Source: an uncultured Cellulophaga sp. (GTDB lineage Bacteria > Bacteroidota > Bacteroidia > Flavobacteriales > Flavobacteriaceae). Taken from it: a stretch of DNA of 64,000 nucleotides. The stretch's first letter is position 1. Each line of letters opens with the position of its first letter. Shown here one piece after another: positions 50,840 to 62,000 of the stretch. Both the position numbers and the translations under genes were made by a program. The stretch is taken from NCBI GenBank assembly GCA_947492955.1, contig CANLOV010000005.1:232646-296645 (forward strand), in the 5' to 3' direction. The notes under the pieces were generated by a model. That model did not search any database. It was not told the DNA's origin and saw nothing but the letters and a program-made list of their open reading frames with translations.

Positions 50840-51576
50840 TACTGCTGCACACTTACTTTATAATTAATACCATAGGTTTTGGTTAAATTATCATCATTAA
50901 AAATATCTTTCACAGGACCTGTTGCTATTTTTTTTACATTTAGGAAGGTTACCCAATCAAAATATTCTGGTACAGTTTGCAAATCGTGATGTACTACCAC
51001 TACTGTTTTTCCGGATTTTCGCAATTCTTTTAAAATATTAATGATAGCCTTTTCGGTAGTAGCATCTACACCCTGAAAAGGTTCGTCCATTAAGTAAATA
51101 CTTGCATTTTGTACTAATGCTCTGGCTAAAAATATACGTTGCTGTTGCCCACCACTTAACTGACTTATTTGTCTGGATTTAAAAGCCAGCATACCTACTT
51201 TTTCTAAAGCTTCTAATGCTGCTTTTTTTTGTTTTTTACCAGGTCTTTTTATCCATCCTAAACTGCCATAAGTTCCCATCATAACAACGTCTAAGGCTGT
51301 AGTAGGAAAATCCCAGTCTACACTTCCTTTTTGTGGTACGTAAGCCACTAAATCGTATTGTTTTTTATAAGGCTTATCAAATACAGTAATACTACCGGCA
51401 ATAGGTTTTATAATGCCTAAAATAGATTTTATGAGCGTAGACTTTCCTGCACCATTAGGTCCTACAATAGCCATAAGAACGCCTTCTGGAACTACTAAGT
51501 CTATATCCCAAAGTACTGGCTTGTAATTATAAGCTACTGTTAAATCATCTACAGTAATTGCAGTTCTATTGCTCAT
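50839..51576 (-). CDS. Metal ABC transporter ATP-binding protein
   Basis: 245 aa of the ZnuC/TroB family. Walker [11 protein letters not shown]-loop [12 protein letters not shown] (the WDFP motif is usual in this family), signature [15 protein letters not shown], Walker B IYLMDEPF and switch histidine VVHHD. It energises metal uptake through the two permeases. Confidence 0.95.
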   Translation of the reverse strand: MSNRTAITVDDLTVAYNYKPVLWDIDLVVPEGVLMAIVGPNGAGKSTLIKSILGIIKPIAGSITVFDKPYKKQYDLVAYVPQKGSVDWDFPTTALDVVMMGTYGSLGWIKRPGKKQKKAALEALEKVGMLAFKSRQISQLSGGQQQRIFLARALVQNASIYLMDEPFQGVDATTEKAIINILKELRKSGKTVVVVHHDLQTVPEYFDWVTFLNVKKIATGPVKDIFNDDNLTKTYGINYKVSVQQ

Positions 51577-51585
51577 AGTTAAAGT

Positions 51586-52503
51586 TTATTTTAATGCGTT
51601 AACAATAGTATTTACATTATAGTAAAACATACCAATATATTCTTCTTCCTTTGTTCCTTTGTTTCCTAATGCATCGGAGTATAAGGTGCCGCCTATAGCA
51701 ACATTATGTCCTTTAGATTGTACAGATGCTTGTAATGCTTCTATAGTTCTTTTAGGAACAGAGCTTTCTACAAAAATTGCTTTCACTTTTTTCTCAATAA
51801 TAAACTTAGCTAATTTTTGTACGTCTTGTACGCCTGCTTCTGTAGCAGTAGATAAACCTTGTAAACCCACAACCTCAAAATCATAAGCTTGTCCAAAATA
51901 GTTAAAAGCATCGTGTGCCGTTACTAATATTCTTTTTTCCTTAGGCAGTGTTTCAATTGTGTTTTTTATGTTGGTTTCTAGGCTACTTAGTTTAGCTAAA
52001 TATATTTTGCAGTTGGCTTTAAATACAGACGCATTTTTAGGGTCAGCTTTAATTAATTCTTTGGTAACATAATTGGTGATGCTTTTCCAGAAAGAAATAT
52101 TAAACCAAATATGTGGGTCGTAATTAGAAGCAAAATAATCGGACCCCAACAATTCTTTAGGATTAATAGCTTTTGCTGTTTCTACAGTTTTTTTACCACT
52201 ATGTTCCATCTTTTTAAAAACCTCTACTAGTTTTCCTTCTAAGTGTAAGCCTCCATAGAATATAATATCTGCATAAAATAGCTTACTTACATCTCCTTCG
52301 CTAGCTTTATATAAATGTGGGTCTACACCGCTACCCATTAAGCCTTGTATTGTAATTGCATCTCCCCCAATATTTTTTACTAAATCGGTAAGCATGGTAG
52401 TTGTAGTAACAACATTTAGTTTTTCATTTTTATCTTTTTTCTTATCCGTTTTACAGTGGGTAAAAATGCATAGAATACTTACAAGTAGAATATATTTTTT
52501 CAT
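51586..52503 (-). CDS. Metal ABC transporter substrate-binding lipoprotein
   Basis: 305 aa cluster A-I solute-binding protein. A lipoprotein signal peptide ends near THC (residue 17). Metal ligands are H62 (DPHLYKASE; H in GSGVDPHL), H131 (YDPHIWFN), a third histidine or glutamate in VTAHDAFNYFG and VESSV, and D near SDALG. There is no long His-rich loop, so Mn or Fe is more likely than high-affinity Zn, though this is inference. It is 9 bp from the ATPase gene. Confidence 0.93.
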   Translation of the reverse strand: MKKYILLVSILCIFTHCKTDKKKDKNEKLNVVTTTTMLTDLVKNIGGDAITIQGLMGSGVDPHLYKASEGDVSKLFYADIIFYGGLHLEGKLVEVFKKMEHSGKKTVETAKAINPKELLGSDYFASNYDPHIWFNISFWKSITNYVTKELIKADPKNASVFKANCKIYLAKLSSLETNIKNTIETLPKEKRILVTAHDAFNYFGQAYDFEVVGLQGLSTATEAGVQDVQKLAKFIIEKKVKAIFVESSVPKRTIEALQASVQSKGHNVAIGGTLYSDALGNKGTKEEEYIGMFYYNVNTIVNALK

Positions 52504-52506
52504 TTT

Positions 52507-53163
52507 TTATAATGTTACTTTTATATAAAGATTTGATGCTATTTCGTTAGAGATGTAAATTTCTCTTTCCTCTATTTTTACAAGAAAAGAGTTGTCAAAC
52601 TCCTCTTTTTCAAGTATGGTAATTGTGTTGCCTAGAGCAATTTTATTTTTATCTAAAAATTTTAAAAAAGGAGCAGAGGAATCTTTAACACCCACACATA
52701 TACCTTTGGTATTTATAGGAAATTCGTTTAATAGTTTTTTAGTAGATTCTATAAAAACACCTTCTTTAGATGGTATAGGGTCTCCGTGCGGATCTACTTT
52801 AGGAAAACCTAAATGTTTGTCTAATTTGTTTATTAGCTTTTCACTTTTAATATGTTCTAATTGCTCTGCAACTTCATGAACTTCGTCCCATGAAAAATCT
52901 AATTTTTCTACTAAAAAAACTTCCCATAAACGATGTTTTCTAATGATAGATAAAGCTGTTAATCTGCCAGATTCTGTTAAAGTTACCCCTTGGTACTTTT
53001 TATAGTGTACCAAATCTTTTTCAGATAGCTTTTTTATCATATCTGTTACAGAAGATGGTTTTGTCATCATTTGTTTGGCTATGGCATTGGTAGAGACATT
53101 TTTTTGTGCCCCTTTTCCTAAATGATATATTGCCTTAATATAATCTTCTTCAGAAAACGTCAT
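52507..53163 (-). CDS. DtxR/MntR-family metal-dependent regulator
   Basis: 218 aa: N-terminal HTH (SEEDYIKAIYHLGKGAQKNVSTNAIAKQMMTKPSSVTDMIKKL), dimerisation domain with LEHIKSEKLINKLDKHLGFPKVDPHGDPIPS, and C-terminal FeoA/SH3-like domain (VGVKDSSAPFLKFLDKNKIALGNTITI). It is the first gene of the metal importer operon (3-bp gap) and is divergent from the TonB receptor. A TTTAG-N6-CTAAA site between them is its probable operator, so it represses uptake when Mn2+ or Fe2+ is sufficient. Confidence 0.93.
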   Translation of the reverse strand: MTFSEEDYIKAIYHLGKGAQKNVSTNAIAKQMMTKPSSVTDMIKKLSEKDLVHYKKYQGVTLTESGRLTALSIIRKHRLWEVFLVEKLDFSWDEVHEVAEQLEHIKSEKLINKLDKHLGFPKVDPHGDPIPSKEGVFIESTKKLLNEFPINTKGICVGVKDSSAPFLKFLDKNKIALGNTITILEKEEFDNSFLVKIEEREIYISNEIASNLYIKVTL

Positions 53164-53211
53164 TAGTTTTTAATTTATGTAAAAATACATTTTTATATCC
53201 AAAAACAAATT

Positions 53212-53227
53212 TTTAGCTTTGTCTAAA
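53212..53227. promoter_or_regulatory. DtxR/MntR-type operator candidate
   Basis: TTTAG-N6-CTAAA palindrome in the 93-bp region between the divergent regulator and TonB receptor genes. It could control both directions. Confidence 0.6.
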
Positions 53228-53256
53228 TTTATTTTTTGAATAAAGTAAAGTAAAAA

Positions 53257-55518
53257 ATGAACTTACATAGATTTGTATTGTTTTTTGTTGTGTTTGTAAG
53301 CTTAAGTATAAATGCTCAAAATTCAATAGTTGGTACAGTTACAGGTAAAAACGAATCAGTACCATATGTTAATATATATTTAAAGGGAACAAAAACAGGA
53401 ACTTTTTCTGATGAGGATGGTAATTTTAAATTTTCTGATTTAACAGACGGAAGCCATACCTTAATAGCTTCTGCTATTGGATATTTGCCGTATAAAGTAA
53501 CCATATATCTAGAAAAAGGAGAATTAAAAACTTTGAACATAGTTTTACAAGCTTCTACAGAAACATTAGATGAAACTGTGGTTACTGGAACTTTAAAACC
53601 GGTTAATAGGTTAGAGACTCCTGTGCCTGTTGAGGTGTATAAACCAAGCTTTTTAAAAAAGAATCCTACAGCTAATATTTTTGAAGCCTTGCAGAATGTA
53701 AACGGAGTACGTCCGCAGATAAATTGTAATGTGTGTAATACAGGAGATATTCATATTAATGGTTTAGAAGGGCCTTACACCTTAGTACTTATAGATGGTA
53801 TGCCTATTGTAAGTGGTCTTGGAACGGTTTACGGGCTATCAGGAATTCCTAATTCATTAATAGAACAAATAGAGGTGGTAAAAGGGCCAGCATCTACTTT
53901 GTATGGTAGTGAAGCCGTTGGCGGACTTATTAATATTATTACCAAAAATAGCCTTACTGCACCTAAATTTTTTGCCGATAGTTTTATTACAGATTGGGGA
54001 GAGTATAATTTAGATGTAGGAACAAAAGTAGCTGTTGGGAAAAAAGCAAATATGCTTTTGGGTGTTAATTATTTTAGATACAATAATTTAATAGATAATA
54101 ACGGAGACAATTTTACAGATTTAACTTTGCAGGATCGTATTTCTGTTTTTCAGAAATGGGATTTTAAACGAGATAAGTCGCGAATTTTCTCCTTAGCTGG
54201 CCGATTTTTTTATGAAGACCGTTGGGGAGGAGAATTGCAATGGAACTCAGGTTTTCGTGGTGGCGATGAGGTATACGGAGAGAGTATTTACACGCGTAGA
54301 TGGGAAGTACTAGGAAAATACCAGTTGCCGGTAAAAGAAAAAATAATGCTAACGTTTTCCTATAATGATCATGCACAAAATTCGGTCTACGGAAATGTAC
54401 CTTACCTAGCAGATCAACGCATAGGTTTTAGTCAATTAACATGGGATAAGTCTATAGGAAAACACGATTTGTTATTAGGAGCGGCAGTGCGTTATAATTA
54501 TTATGATGATAATACACCAGCTACTATAAATTCTGATGAGGTAGTAATACCAAGTATTTTTGTACAAGATGAAATTGCTTTTGATAAAAAGAGTTCGTTA
54601 CTTATAGGTGCTCGTTACGATTACGATAAACGTCATGGGAGTATTGTAACTCCAAGAGCTGCCTATCGTTATAAGTTTACAGATAATGATATTTTGCGCT
54701 TAAATTTCGGAACAGGTTTTAGAGTAGTAAACCTTTTTACAGAAGACCATGCAGCACTAACAGGAGCCAGAGATGTTATCATTGCAGAAGAGTTAAAACC
54801 AGAAGAATCTTTTAATTTTAATGTAAACTATCTTAAAAAAATATATAGCGATAATGGTACGTTTATAAGTCTGGATGCTTCTGCTTTTTATACCCATTTC
54901 CAAAATGTTATTATTCCAGATTACGATACCAATCCCAACCAGATTATTTACGATAATTTAAACGGAAAATCGGTATCTAAAGGTCTTAGTGCTAACTTAG
55001 ATTTTGTTTTTAATAATGGAATAAAAGTACTTTTAGGAGCTACATTCCAAGATGTAAAAAACACGGAAGAAGGTGTAACAAAAAGGCAAATATTAACAGA
55101 AACCTATTCGGGTACTTGGAATGTATCATATACCCTTCGCCCATGGCATTTAACAATAGATTATACAGGAAATTTATACGGGCCTATGCGTTTGCCTACT
55201 TTAGGAGAAACAGACCCTAGGAGTGAGTATTCGCCAACTTGGAGCATTCAAAATATTCAGTTTACGTACAAAGGATTGCAGAATTTTGAATTTTACGGTG
55301 GGGTAAAAAATTTATTAGATTGGACACCAAATAAAGGAAATCCCTTTATAATAGCAAGAGCAAACGACCCTTTTGATAAGGAGGTTTCCTTTGATGCTAG
55401 TGGAAATGCATTGGCAACACCAAATAACCCTAATGCCCTCACTTTTGATCCTTCTTATGTGTATGGACCTAACCAAGGGATCCGTACTTTTTTTGGTATG
55501 CGTTATACCATAAACTAA
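53257..55518 (+). CDS. TonB-dependent outer membrane receptor
   Basis: 753 aa. Signal peptide (ending INAQ, 21), carboxypeptidase-regulatory-like domain (about 23-97), TonB-box-like ETLDETVVTG (103-112), plug (about 125-225) with LIDGMPIV and VKGPASTLYGSEAVGGLINI, and a 22-strand barrel ending in a typical C-terminal RTFFGMRYTIN. The plug carries a C157-N-V-C160 pair (NCNVCNTGDIHI), unusual for TonB receptors and a possible metal or redox site. Divergence from a metal importer operon suggests a metal or metal-chelate substrate. Confidence 0.93.
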   Translation: MNLHRFVLFFVVFVSLSINAQNSIVGTVTGKNESVPYVNIYLKGTKTGTFSDEDGNFKFSDLTDGSHTLIASAIGYLPYKVTIYLEKGELKTLNIVLQASTETLDETVVTGTLKPVNRLETPVPVEVYKPSFLKKNPTANIFEALQNVNGVRPQINCNVCNTGDIHINGLEGPYTLVLIDGMPIVSGLGTVYGLSGIPNSLIEQIEVVKGPASTLYGSEAVGGLINIITKNSLTAPKFFADSFITDWGEYNLDVGTKVAVGKKANMLLGVNYFRYNNLIDNNGDNFTDLTLQDRISVFQKWDFKRDKSRIFSLAGRFFYEDRWGGELQWNSGFRGGDEVYGESIYTRRWEVLGKYQLPVKEKIMLTFSYNDHAQNSVYGNVPYLADQRIGFSQLTWDKSIGKHDLLLGAAVRYNYYDDNTPATINSDEVVIPSIFVQDEIAFDKKSSLLIGARYDYDKRHGSIVTPRAAYRYKFTDNDILRLNFGTGFRVVNLFTEDHAALTGARDVIIAEELKPEESFNFNVNYLKKIYSDNGTFISLDASAFYTHFQNVIIPDYDTNPNQIIYDNLNGKSVSKGLSANLDFVFNNGIKVLLGATFQDVKNTEEGVTKRQILTETYSGTWNVSYTLRPWHLTIDYTGNLYGPMRLPTLGETDPRSEYSPTWSIQNIQFTYKGLQNFEFYGGVKNLLDWTPNKGNPFIIARANDPFDKEVSFDASGNALATPNNPNALTFDPSYVYGPNQGIRTFFGMRYTIN

Positions 55519-55554
55519 AGTCAATTTATTAAATAGCGCCTATCCTTAAATTAG

Positions 55555-55562
55555 TATCTTTG
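55555..55562 (+). promoter_or_regulatory. Candidate -7 box before the 55581 gene
   Basis: TATCTTTG fits the TAnnTTTG consensus, 18 bp upstream of the ATG. Confidence 0.45.
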
Positions 55563-55580
55563 GGTAAATTCAATGAGGTT

Positions 55581-56576
55581 ATGAAAAATGTTTTTATTGT
55601 AGCTATTTTATTGTGTGGTTTTTATAGCTACGGAAAATCAAAGCATAAAGAAATTATTACGATAAAGGCTGATAGTAAAAAGGAAATTTTAATTCCTGCG
55701 TATAAGGGAGATACAATACGTATTCATATAGATTTATATAAAGGAAAGAAAGCAAAATTAAATAATATCTATTTTTTAAAATATCCGAATACGATCTTAA
55801 CTAAAGCGGAAAAAATTAAAGATTTTGATTACGGTTTTATTACACAAGATAATGGTGTTTATAAATTAGTTATAGCGAATAATAACAAGAAAGAGGTAGA
55901 TTATAATTTATTGTATACTATTTCATCAACCCGTAAAAAGAAGCCTGCTGTAGGTTATAGAATACAAAAAGATACTACCTATGGGTATGAAACATCATAT
56001 TTAAAAACAGTAGCAATACCAGAAACAAAACAAATACAAACCGAAAAATTTTATTTAAATAGTACTTCCAATGCTTTGTTAAAGGGCGGTAAAAACCGAA
56101 TTGTATTCCCGGTAAACTTACCTCAGGGTACCAAAGAGTGGTATTATGTTTTTACAGCCTCAAGAGAAGAACAAGATATTAAGAGTACCTTATCTACCTT
56201 TAATTTAGCTTCACAATTAACAAAATATATAGATGAGAATGCATCGTTACAACAATCTATAGCAAGTATGAGCCCCCCACCAGGAGCTAATATTTGTGAT
56301 ATTTATACCATTAAAGATGAAACTAATGCGAAACTTTTTAAAGAAAAAGAAGACTTTAGGTATGAGTTAGATGGTTCTAGAGAAAATTATAAGTCTGGTG
56401 TTGTAACTGTAAACGGGCAACAGAAGTCATATATAGGAATTAGAAACCCCGATAATTTATATGGTATACATGTGGGGATAGAAATTATAGTTGTGGTAGC
56501 AAAAACAGAAAGAAAAGAAGCAACTATTCATATTCCTATTATAACAAGTTCACAAGTTCCTTATTTAATAGAATAG
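55581..56576 (+). CDS. Hypothetical secreted protein
   Basis: 331 aa from the ATG at 55581 (MKNVFIVAILLCGFYSYG), which places a clean signal peptide at the N-terminus and is preferred to the TTG 21 bp upstream. The body is beta-rich (IRIHIDLYKGKKAKLNNIYFLKYP). No family is recognised. It ends 9 bp before the lycopene cyclase gene, so the two may be co-transcribed. Confidence 0.65.
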   Translation: MKNVFIVAILLCGFYSYGKSKHKEIITIKADSKKEILIPAYKGDTIRIHIDLYKGKKAKLNNIYFLKYPNTILTKAEKIKDFDYGFITQDNGVYKLVIANNNKKEVDYNLLYTISSTRKKKPAVGYRIQKDTTYGYETSYLKTVAIPETKQIQTEKFYLNSTSNALLKGGKNRIVFPVNLPQGTKEWYYVFTASREEQDIKSTLSTFNLASQLTKYIDENASLQQSIASMSPPPGANICDIYTIKDETNAKLFKEKEDFRYELDGSRENYKSGVVTVNGQQKSYIGIRNPDNLYGIHVGIEIIVVVAKTERKEATIHIPIITSSQVPYLIE

Positions 56577-56585
56577 CCAATTTAG

Positions 56586-57722
56586 ATGACCTACGATTAT
56601 ATTATCATTGGAGCAGGAGCAGCCGGATTATTATTGACAGATGCACTTGGTAAAGATGATTTTTTTTCAGGAAAATCTATTTTGTTACTAGATAAAGATG
56701 CTAAACAAACCAATGACCGTACTTGGTGTTTTTGGGAAAAAGGAGTAGGAGAGTTTGATGCATTGCTACATAAAAAATGGGATGCTATATATTTTGCAGG
56801 AAAAACATATAAAGAGCAGTTGTCTATTGCTCCATATTCCTATAAAATGATACGTGGCTTAGATTTTTACTCGCACTATCTGGCAAAAATAGCTCAATAC
56901 CCTAATATTACTTTTATACAAGAAACAGTAACAAATATTACTGAGATTGATGCTTTTGTTGAGGTTAAAACAGAAAAACAGCAGTATACTTGCACAAAGG
57001 TTTTTAATAGTATTTATAGTCCTAAAGAGGTATTATCTCAACAAAAACACCCCGTATTACAACAGCATTTTTTAGGTTGGTTTGTAAAAACAAAATCGCC
57101 AGTTTTTAATGCAACACAAGCAACGTTTATGGATTTTAGTATTCCCCAAAAAGGAAATACCAGATTTATGTATGTGCTGCCTATCTCTAATACAGAAGCC
57201 TTAATAGAGTATACCTTATTTTCAGAAAAATTACTCCCTAAAACAGAATACGAAACTGCTATTAAGGATTATTTAAAAAAATTAGGTTGTACCGATTATG
57301 AAATTATAGAAAAAGAAAAGGGAAGTATACCTATGACATGTTATAATTTTAGTGGTAAGAATACTAATAATATTATATATATTGGTACGGTAGGTGGGTG
57401 GTCTAAACCTAGTACAGGCTATACTTTTATGCCTACCGTAAAAAAAACGAAAGACTTAGTACAGCATCTTAAAAAAGAAAAACCACTAGTAAGTTTTGCT
57501 AAAAAAAGTAGATTTTGGTTTTACGATTTATTGTTGTTAGATATTCTTTATAAAGACAATAGTAAAGGTGAGCTTATTTTTGAAAGCCTTTTTAAGAATA
57601 GAAAACCACAAGCAATTTTTAGGTTTTTAGATGAAGATACCAACCTATGGGAAGATGTGAAAATTATACTAGGCTGCCCTAAAATACCGTTTATAAAAGC
57701 CTTGTTAGGGAGGTTGTTTTAG
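56586..57722 (+). CDS. crtY: Lycopene beta-cyclase
   Basis: 378 aa flavoprotein that closes the ends of lycopene to beta-carotene, a step in zeaxanthin-type pigment synthesis. A Rossmann FAD/NAD-binding N-terminus (YDYIIIGAGAAGLLL), the cyclase motif NDRTWCFWE (about 48-56), MRGL-like IRGLDFY and the C-terminal GGWSKPSTGYTF match the CrtY family. No other carotenoid gene is adjacent within the window. Confidence 0.9.
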   Translation: MTYDYIIIGAGAAGLLLTDALGKDDFFSGKSILLLDKDAKQTNDRTWCFWEKGVGEFDALLHKKWDAIYFAGKTYKEQLSIAPYSYKMIRGLDFYSHYLAKIAQYPNITFIQETVTNITEIDAFVEVKTEKQQYTCTKVFNSIYSPKEVLSQQKHPVLQQHFLGWFVKTKSPVFNATQATFMDFSIPQKGNTRFMYVLPISNTEALIEYTLFSEKLLPKTEYETAIKDYLKKLGCTDYEIIEKEKGSIPMTCYNFSGKNTNNIIYIGTVGGWSKPSTGYTFMPTVKKTKDLVQHLKKEKPLVSFAKKSRFWFYDLLLLDILYKDNSKGELIFESLFKNRKPQAIFRFLDEDTNLWEDVKIILGCPKIPFIKALLGRLF

Positions 57723-58116
57723 TTTTTGGGTAAATTAATTGTATTTATATGTAAGATTTTTTGTCTTTTTAATAACGCTATTTATTTTTATAATAAGTAT
57801 TTTCTTCGTATGTAAACAGAAAAAAAATTGTAATGTATAGCTATTATTACTAATTTTCTCTTGTAAACCAAGTACAACCAAAATTAGTTAATTCATATAT
57901 CGTAATACTTCTTCCCCAATATTGCATATTTTATTTTTCTATGTTAAAGACTATGGTGTAGTTTTTAGGCTGTCTTGTATTTACATAAAACAAAAAGTAA
58001 CCCTTATTTATAAATTTAGACAACAAGTGTATTAAAAACTGTTATTTCTCACCTGCTGTATAGTAGTTTTATACAAAAACGATATTTCCTTAGAACCCTA
58101 ATAAAACCAAAAGAAA
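57723..58116. other. 394-bp intergenic region
   Basis: AT-rich with no convincing coding frame, hairpin terminator or recognisable -33/-7 pair. It presumably contains the promoter for the surface-protein cluster. Confidence 0.5.
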
Positions 58117-59013
58117 ATGAAAAGAATAATTTTAGTAGTAATAATTTTAGTTTGTAGCTTTAGTGTTAAAGCACAAAATGAAACAGTAAATGGTAGTTTA
58201 ACTATTAAAGGCCCTGTAAAATTGAGAACAGGTGCTAATGAAGGAACTGCGGGTTTTGAGTTAAGTGGTAATGGTAAATATGTTCATTTAGCAGGTAATG
58301 GTTTAATTTCTCGTGTTAATAACCAGCAAGACATAGGTATTAGTAGTTGGAGGTTTAGAAATCTTTGGTTAGGCAGTAATGCTTATGTAAATGGAAAAAT
58401 AGGAATAGGAACTACTAATCCTTCTCAAGAATTAGATGTTAAAGGTAATATAGCTTTAGATAATTATTCTATTATTTCACAGGGGGGGTCATATGTAAGT
58501 TTTGGAAACTCGGGATTAGGTAATGAAAATGACGATATTGGGATTAATATTGCTAATGACGGAGAGCTTGAACTCAATCGAAATGGAGTTAGTGTATTAA
58601 CTATAGGGGATCATATTTTGTTGGATAGAACTAATACTCGGAATATTGGAATTGGCACTACTAACCCAGACGCCAAGCTTACTGTAAAAGGGAATATACA
58701 CACCCAAGAAGTTAAGGTAGATTTAAACGGAGCTGTAGCTCCCGATTATGTGTTTAAAGAAGATTATAAGCTAAAACCTTTAGACCAAGTACAAGCTTAC
58801 ATAAAACAGAATGGACACTTACCTAATATTCCATCTGCAGCAGAAATGGAGAAAGAAGGTATATTGTTGAAAGAAATGAATTTAAAATTATTAGAAAAAA
58901 TAGAGGAGTTAACACTTTATGTATTGGAGCAACAAAAAGAAATTGAGGTTGAAAGAGCTAAAAATAAGGAGTTAGAAAAAAGATTAGAACAATTAGAAAG
59001 TAAATTTAAATAA
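58117..59013 (+). CDS. Tail-fibre-like secreted protein with C-terminal coiled coil
   Basis: 298 aa. A signal peptide (IILVVIILVCSFSVKAQ) is followed by beta-strand repeats with IGTTNP-x-LDVKGN units (two copies: about residues 97-113, 184-200), a conserved chaperone-like segment (PDYVFKEDYKLKPLDQVQ, HLPNIPSAAEMEKEGI) and a final coiled coil (LKLLEKIEELTLYVLEQQKE). This is the architecture of flavobacterial cell-surface fibres, probably trimeric. It is 12 bp upstream of the YD-repeat protein and likely co-transcribed. Confidence 0.82.
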   Translation: MKRIILVVIILVCSFSVKAQNETVNGSLTIKGPVKLRTGANEGTAGFELSGNGKYVHLAGNGLISRVNNQQDIGISSWRFRNLWLGSNAYVNGKIGIGTTNPSQELDVKGNIALDNYSIISQGGSYVSFGNSGLGNENDDIGINIANDGELELNRNGVSVLTIGDHILLDRTNTRNIGIGTTNPDAKLTVKGNIHTQEVKVDLNGAVAPDYVFKEDYKLKPLDQVQAYIKQNGHLPNIPSAAEMEKEGILLKEMNLKLLEKIEELTLYVLEQQKEIEVERAKNKELEKRLEQLESKFK

Positions 59014-59025
59014 TAGAATAAAAGT

Positions 59026-62000
59026 ATGTTAATAATAAAAACCAAAGCAACAGAAATACTGTATAGTGTATTTTTTGTTTTATGCTCATTTTTTTCTGTT
59101 GTGGGTCAATCAGAAGCACCTAAAGTACAATTTGGAGCAACGCCAACGGTGGCTGAGTTAGCCAAATATGCAGACACTCCTGTTGGATATTACTCAGGTG
59201 CACCTAATATTAATATCCCTTTATATACTATAAACACGGGAAGCTATAATTTGCCCATTAGTTTAAGTTATCATGCAGGAGGTATTAAAATAGCTCAAGA
59301 AGCAAGTTGGGTAGGTTTAGGCTGGAGTTTAAATGCAGGAGGGATGATTACAAGGCAAATAAGAGGTAAAGATGATTTTAGTAGAAGTCAAAATGATTTG
59401 GGGTATTTTTATAATTATGAGAATTATGATAATCCAGAATTCGAATCTGTAGAATGTAGAAGAGAAGGTTATATAGGAACTCATTCAAGTGTACTTATAA
59501 CAAGTGCTTATTATTTAGAGCCAAATTGTAATGTAAAAAAGGATGGCGAACCAGATTTATTCATTTATAATTTTGCAGGGTACTCGGGGAAGTTTTTTCT
59601 GCAATCAAAAGGCCAGAATTTACCTGGAGAAGGAATATTAATTGATAAAGAAAATAACTTAAAAATTGAATTTTACATAAATGGATTAGATTGTTATTTT
59701 ATAGTAACTGCTCCGAACGGTATTAAATACGAGTTTTTTAAAAAAGAAAAATCAAAAACAATTCATCGTTCAGTAGGAAGCATAAATGGTACTAATGATG
59801 GCCCAGAAAAAATAGACTCTTGGCTCTTAGATAAAATTATATTAACAACTGGTGAAGAAATAAAATTTAATTATAAGAATGATGAATATCATACGTCTAG
59901 TCAAGAAACAATTTCTGAGAATCAGGAAAAACTAATATATATAACACCTAATGCTCAATGTATTCCTGATTTTAATCAAAAAGTTACTAAATATACATCT
60001 ACTTTTTATGAGGAAAAATATATATTAGATAATATACAGTGGGGAAATGGTAATACCATTGTTTTTGAGACAGATAACCGTTTAGACTTTGGTAATGGAG
60101 CATCGCAAAAATTAAAAAATATAATTATTACAGATAAGGAAGTTAATGAAATTAAAAAATATAACTTATTTCATAGTTATTTTAATGATGCTTACCTTAC
60201 AAATACATCTACAGACAGAAAACAAAACGTTAGATTAAAACTAGAAAAGATTCAAGAAGTAAATACTATATCTTCTAAAGCACTTCCTCCTTATAGTTTT
60301 AGTTATTACGAAGACAACGCTTTGCCTTCTAAAATATCTAATAATTATGATCATTGGGGTTTTAGTAATGGGATAGGGAACTTAATAAATAATACACGTA
60401 TACCCACAGTTGTTCTACCTGCAATTACAATACCTAATTTTGATGATACTGGGTCAACTGACATGAGTAGTGATACATTTTTAGGTGCAAAAAGGCATGC
60501 AAAACTTAGTCATGCAATTTCAGGAACATTAAAATCTATTCAATATCCTACAGGAGGGACCGTTACATATGAATATGAATTAAATGATTATTTTTTAGGA
60601 GGAAGTCGAGTTTTTGAATACGTAAATCGATCGGGTAATATTCAAATAGATTTAAACCACGAGTTTCCGTTTGTGCCGTATGATGGAGGGCAAATACAAA
60701 ATCCAAATTTTTATGATTTTGAAGTAATAGGAGATGTGCCATCATATACGCTGTCTTATAGTATAAATAAAGAAGCATATGACATTACTGTGTCAGATGT
60801 TAATGCTCAGCCCATGGCTATTGAATTGTTTAAGATTGTAAATGGCGATGAAGTTTCTGTAAAGCGATTAAGTCATGTAGGTTTTGAAAGTTCCACCATA
60901 TGGCATCCTCAAGAACCATATAAAAACTTTTCAAAAACTTATAAGGAAACATTACTGCCAGGAAATTATAGGGTACGCTTTACTGCAATTCCTAACTATT
61001 TTTTAAACTCCTTAAATGATTTGTTATATATGTTTGGAGATATATCATATAGTGAGGAAGATGATAATTTAATAGTGAAATCACTTAAAGCAGGGGGGCT
61101 TCGCATTAAGCGAATTTCATCACCGAGTAATGTAAGAGAATTTGAATATGAAGAGTATAATGAAGACTTAGATATTGATGTTTCATCGGGGATATTGTTT
61201 AGTAAACCACGATATTGGTCTATTTATAGTGTTGAAAAAAAATGCGGACAAACAAACCTTAGCAGTGCAGTATTTGTATTACTTCAGTCTTCAAGTAATT
61301 ATCCTATTACTGGTACTATAACCGGTAATATTGTTGGGTATGGAAAAGTTACAGAACAAGTTATTAATCAACAAGATCAATCGAAAATTAAAACAGTATA
61401 TGAATATAATAATAGAAAGGAACAGGTAGTTGGTTTTAATGTGCCTAATAAGAATGATATTACCAACAATGGTAAATTTAAAGAGGTTTTGAAATATAAC
61501 GATAGTGAAACTCTTATTGAAAAAACTGAATACTCCTATGATGAATATTTTTATGACCCAATATTAGCATTTAATTATTCTTCACCAACTACGACATATC
61601 AAACAATATTTGCTACTAATTATGTTAACTATACATATTGGGCTCCATTAAATAGTAAAAATATATATACTTATGATGTAAATGGAAATAATGCTGTTGT
61701 ACAATCAGAAACATATCAGTATAACCTAAGTATGCAACATAAAAATAAGATTTCTGTATTTTCTAGAACAAGTAATGATAATAAAGTTTTAAAAACTAAA
61801 TTTTATTATCCAGAAGATATAGGGAGTTTGTCTAATGTATCTGCAAATCAATTAACTGCTGCCAATAAATTATTAGATAATTATCAAATTGATATACCAG
61901 TACAGACAGAAAAATATATTTATAATGAATCGGATAAATTATTAGCTACAAACAGGATAGCTTATAAAGTAGAAGGCAATATAGTTGTCCCAGAATTTTT

